A DNA stretch of 64,000 nt from positions 1,178,001-1,242,000 of the forward strand of contig JASJZC010000001.1 in NCBI GenBank assembly GCA_037178855.1, read 5' to 3'. The stretch comes from Oscheius sp. JU75. Taxonomy: Eukaryota > Nematoda > Chromadorea > Rhabditida > Rhabditidae. Below, piece by piece: positions 63,994 through 64,000 of this stretch. Within the stretch, counting starts at the first letter, position 1. Each line of letters begins with the position of its first letter. A program made the position numbers and the translations under genes. The notes below the pieces were generated by a model. The model was given only the letters and a program-made list of their open reading frames with translations, was not told the origin of the DNA and searched no databases.

Positions 63994-64000
63994 TCAATCT

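Noticed and set aside
1-64000. CRISPR arrays, bacterial operons, insertion sequences or phage
   Set aside because: Intron-rich eukaryotic genes throughout. No direct-repeat/spacer arrays and no bacterial gene organisation.

Overview
This window is nuclear DNA from a compact animal genome. Intron-containing genes dominate: most introns are about 35-60 nt, with GT-AG borders and C/T-rich acceptors. Recognisable products are animal or general eukaryotic ones: mitochondrial ribosomal protein L19, an Atos/FAM214-type protein, an F-box protein, an RMDN-type TPR protein, two complete alpha-2-macroglobulin/thioester proteins (TEPs) and two tRNA-Glu(CTC). I cannot name the species. TCTCTGTC/GACAGAGA simple-sequence runs occur in many introns and intergenic stretches. 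Several start codons sit 0-2 nt after a splice-acceptor-like AG, which would fit spliced-leader trans-splicing.

Layout. 1-4.9 kb: the 3' part of MRPL19 and a whole atos gene. 5.7-7.5 kb: a near-perfect head-to-head inverted duplication of a small secreted protein resembling the plant S1/SPH family. 7.9-9.6 kb: F-box gene. 9.8-17.5 kb: a small membrane protein, tRNA-Glu, RMDN, several short secreted or prohormone-like genes, and a single-pass membrane protein with a truncated paralogue. 17.6-24.0 kb (minus): TEP copy 1. 25-40 kb: a visibly AT-richer island with two paralogous kinase genes, a kinase fragment, three copies of an unidentified module and a Tc1/mariner remnant. 41.5-53.5 kb (minus): TEP copy 2, with two small genes nested in one intron. 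55.4-59.7 kb: two inverted, identical-looking copies of a small beta-grasp-like gene. The remainder to 64 kb is mostly without recognisable genes.

The main find is in the two TEP genes. In each, the exon encoding the protease bait region and the following FPE[TSN]W motif is present as an array of alternatives: three in copy 1, and nine intact plus one decayed in copy 2. I traced the splice sites of all twelve intact cassettes. Every one enters in phase 1, leaves in phase 2 and has a length of 3n+1, so only single inclusion keeps the frame. In copy 1, skipping all cassettes creates a TAG exactly at the junction. This is a phase-locked, mutually exclusive bait-region diversification system. Copy 1 ends as a secreted protein, while copy 2 ends in a GPI-anchor-like hydrophobic tail, so the pair could supply soluble and surface-bound protease traps or opsonins with a swappable bait.

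All calls are by eye from the sequence. No alignment, RNA or database search was run.
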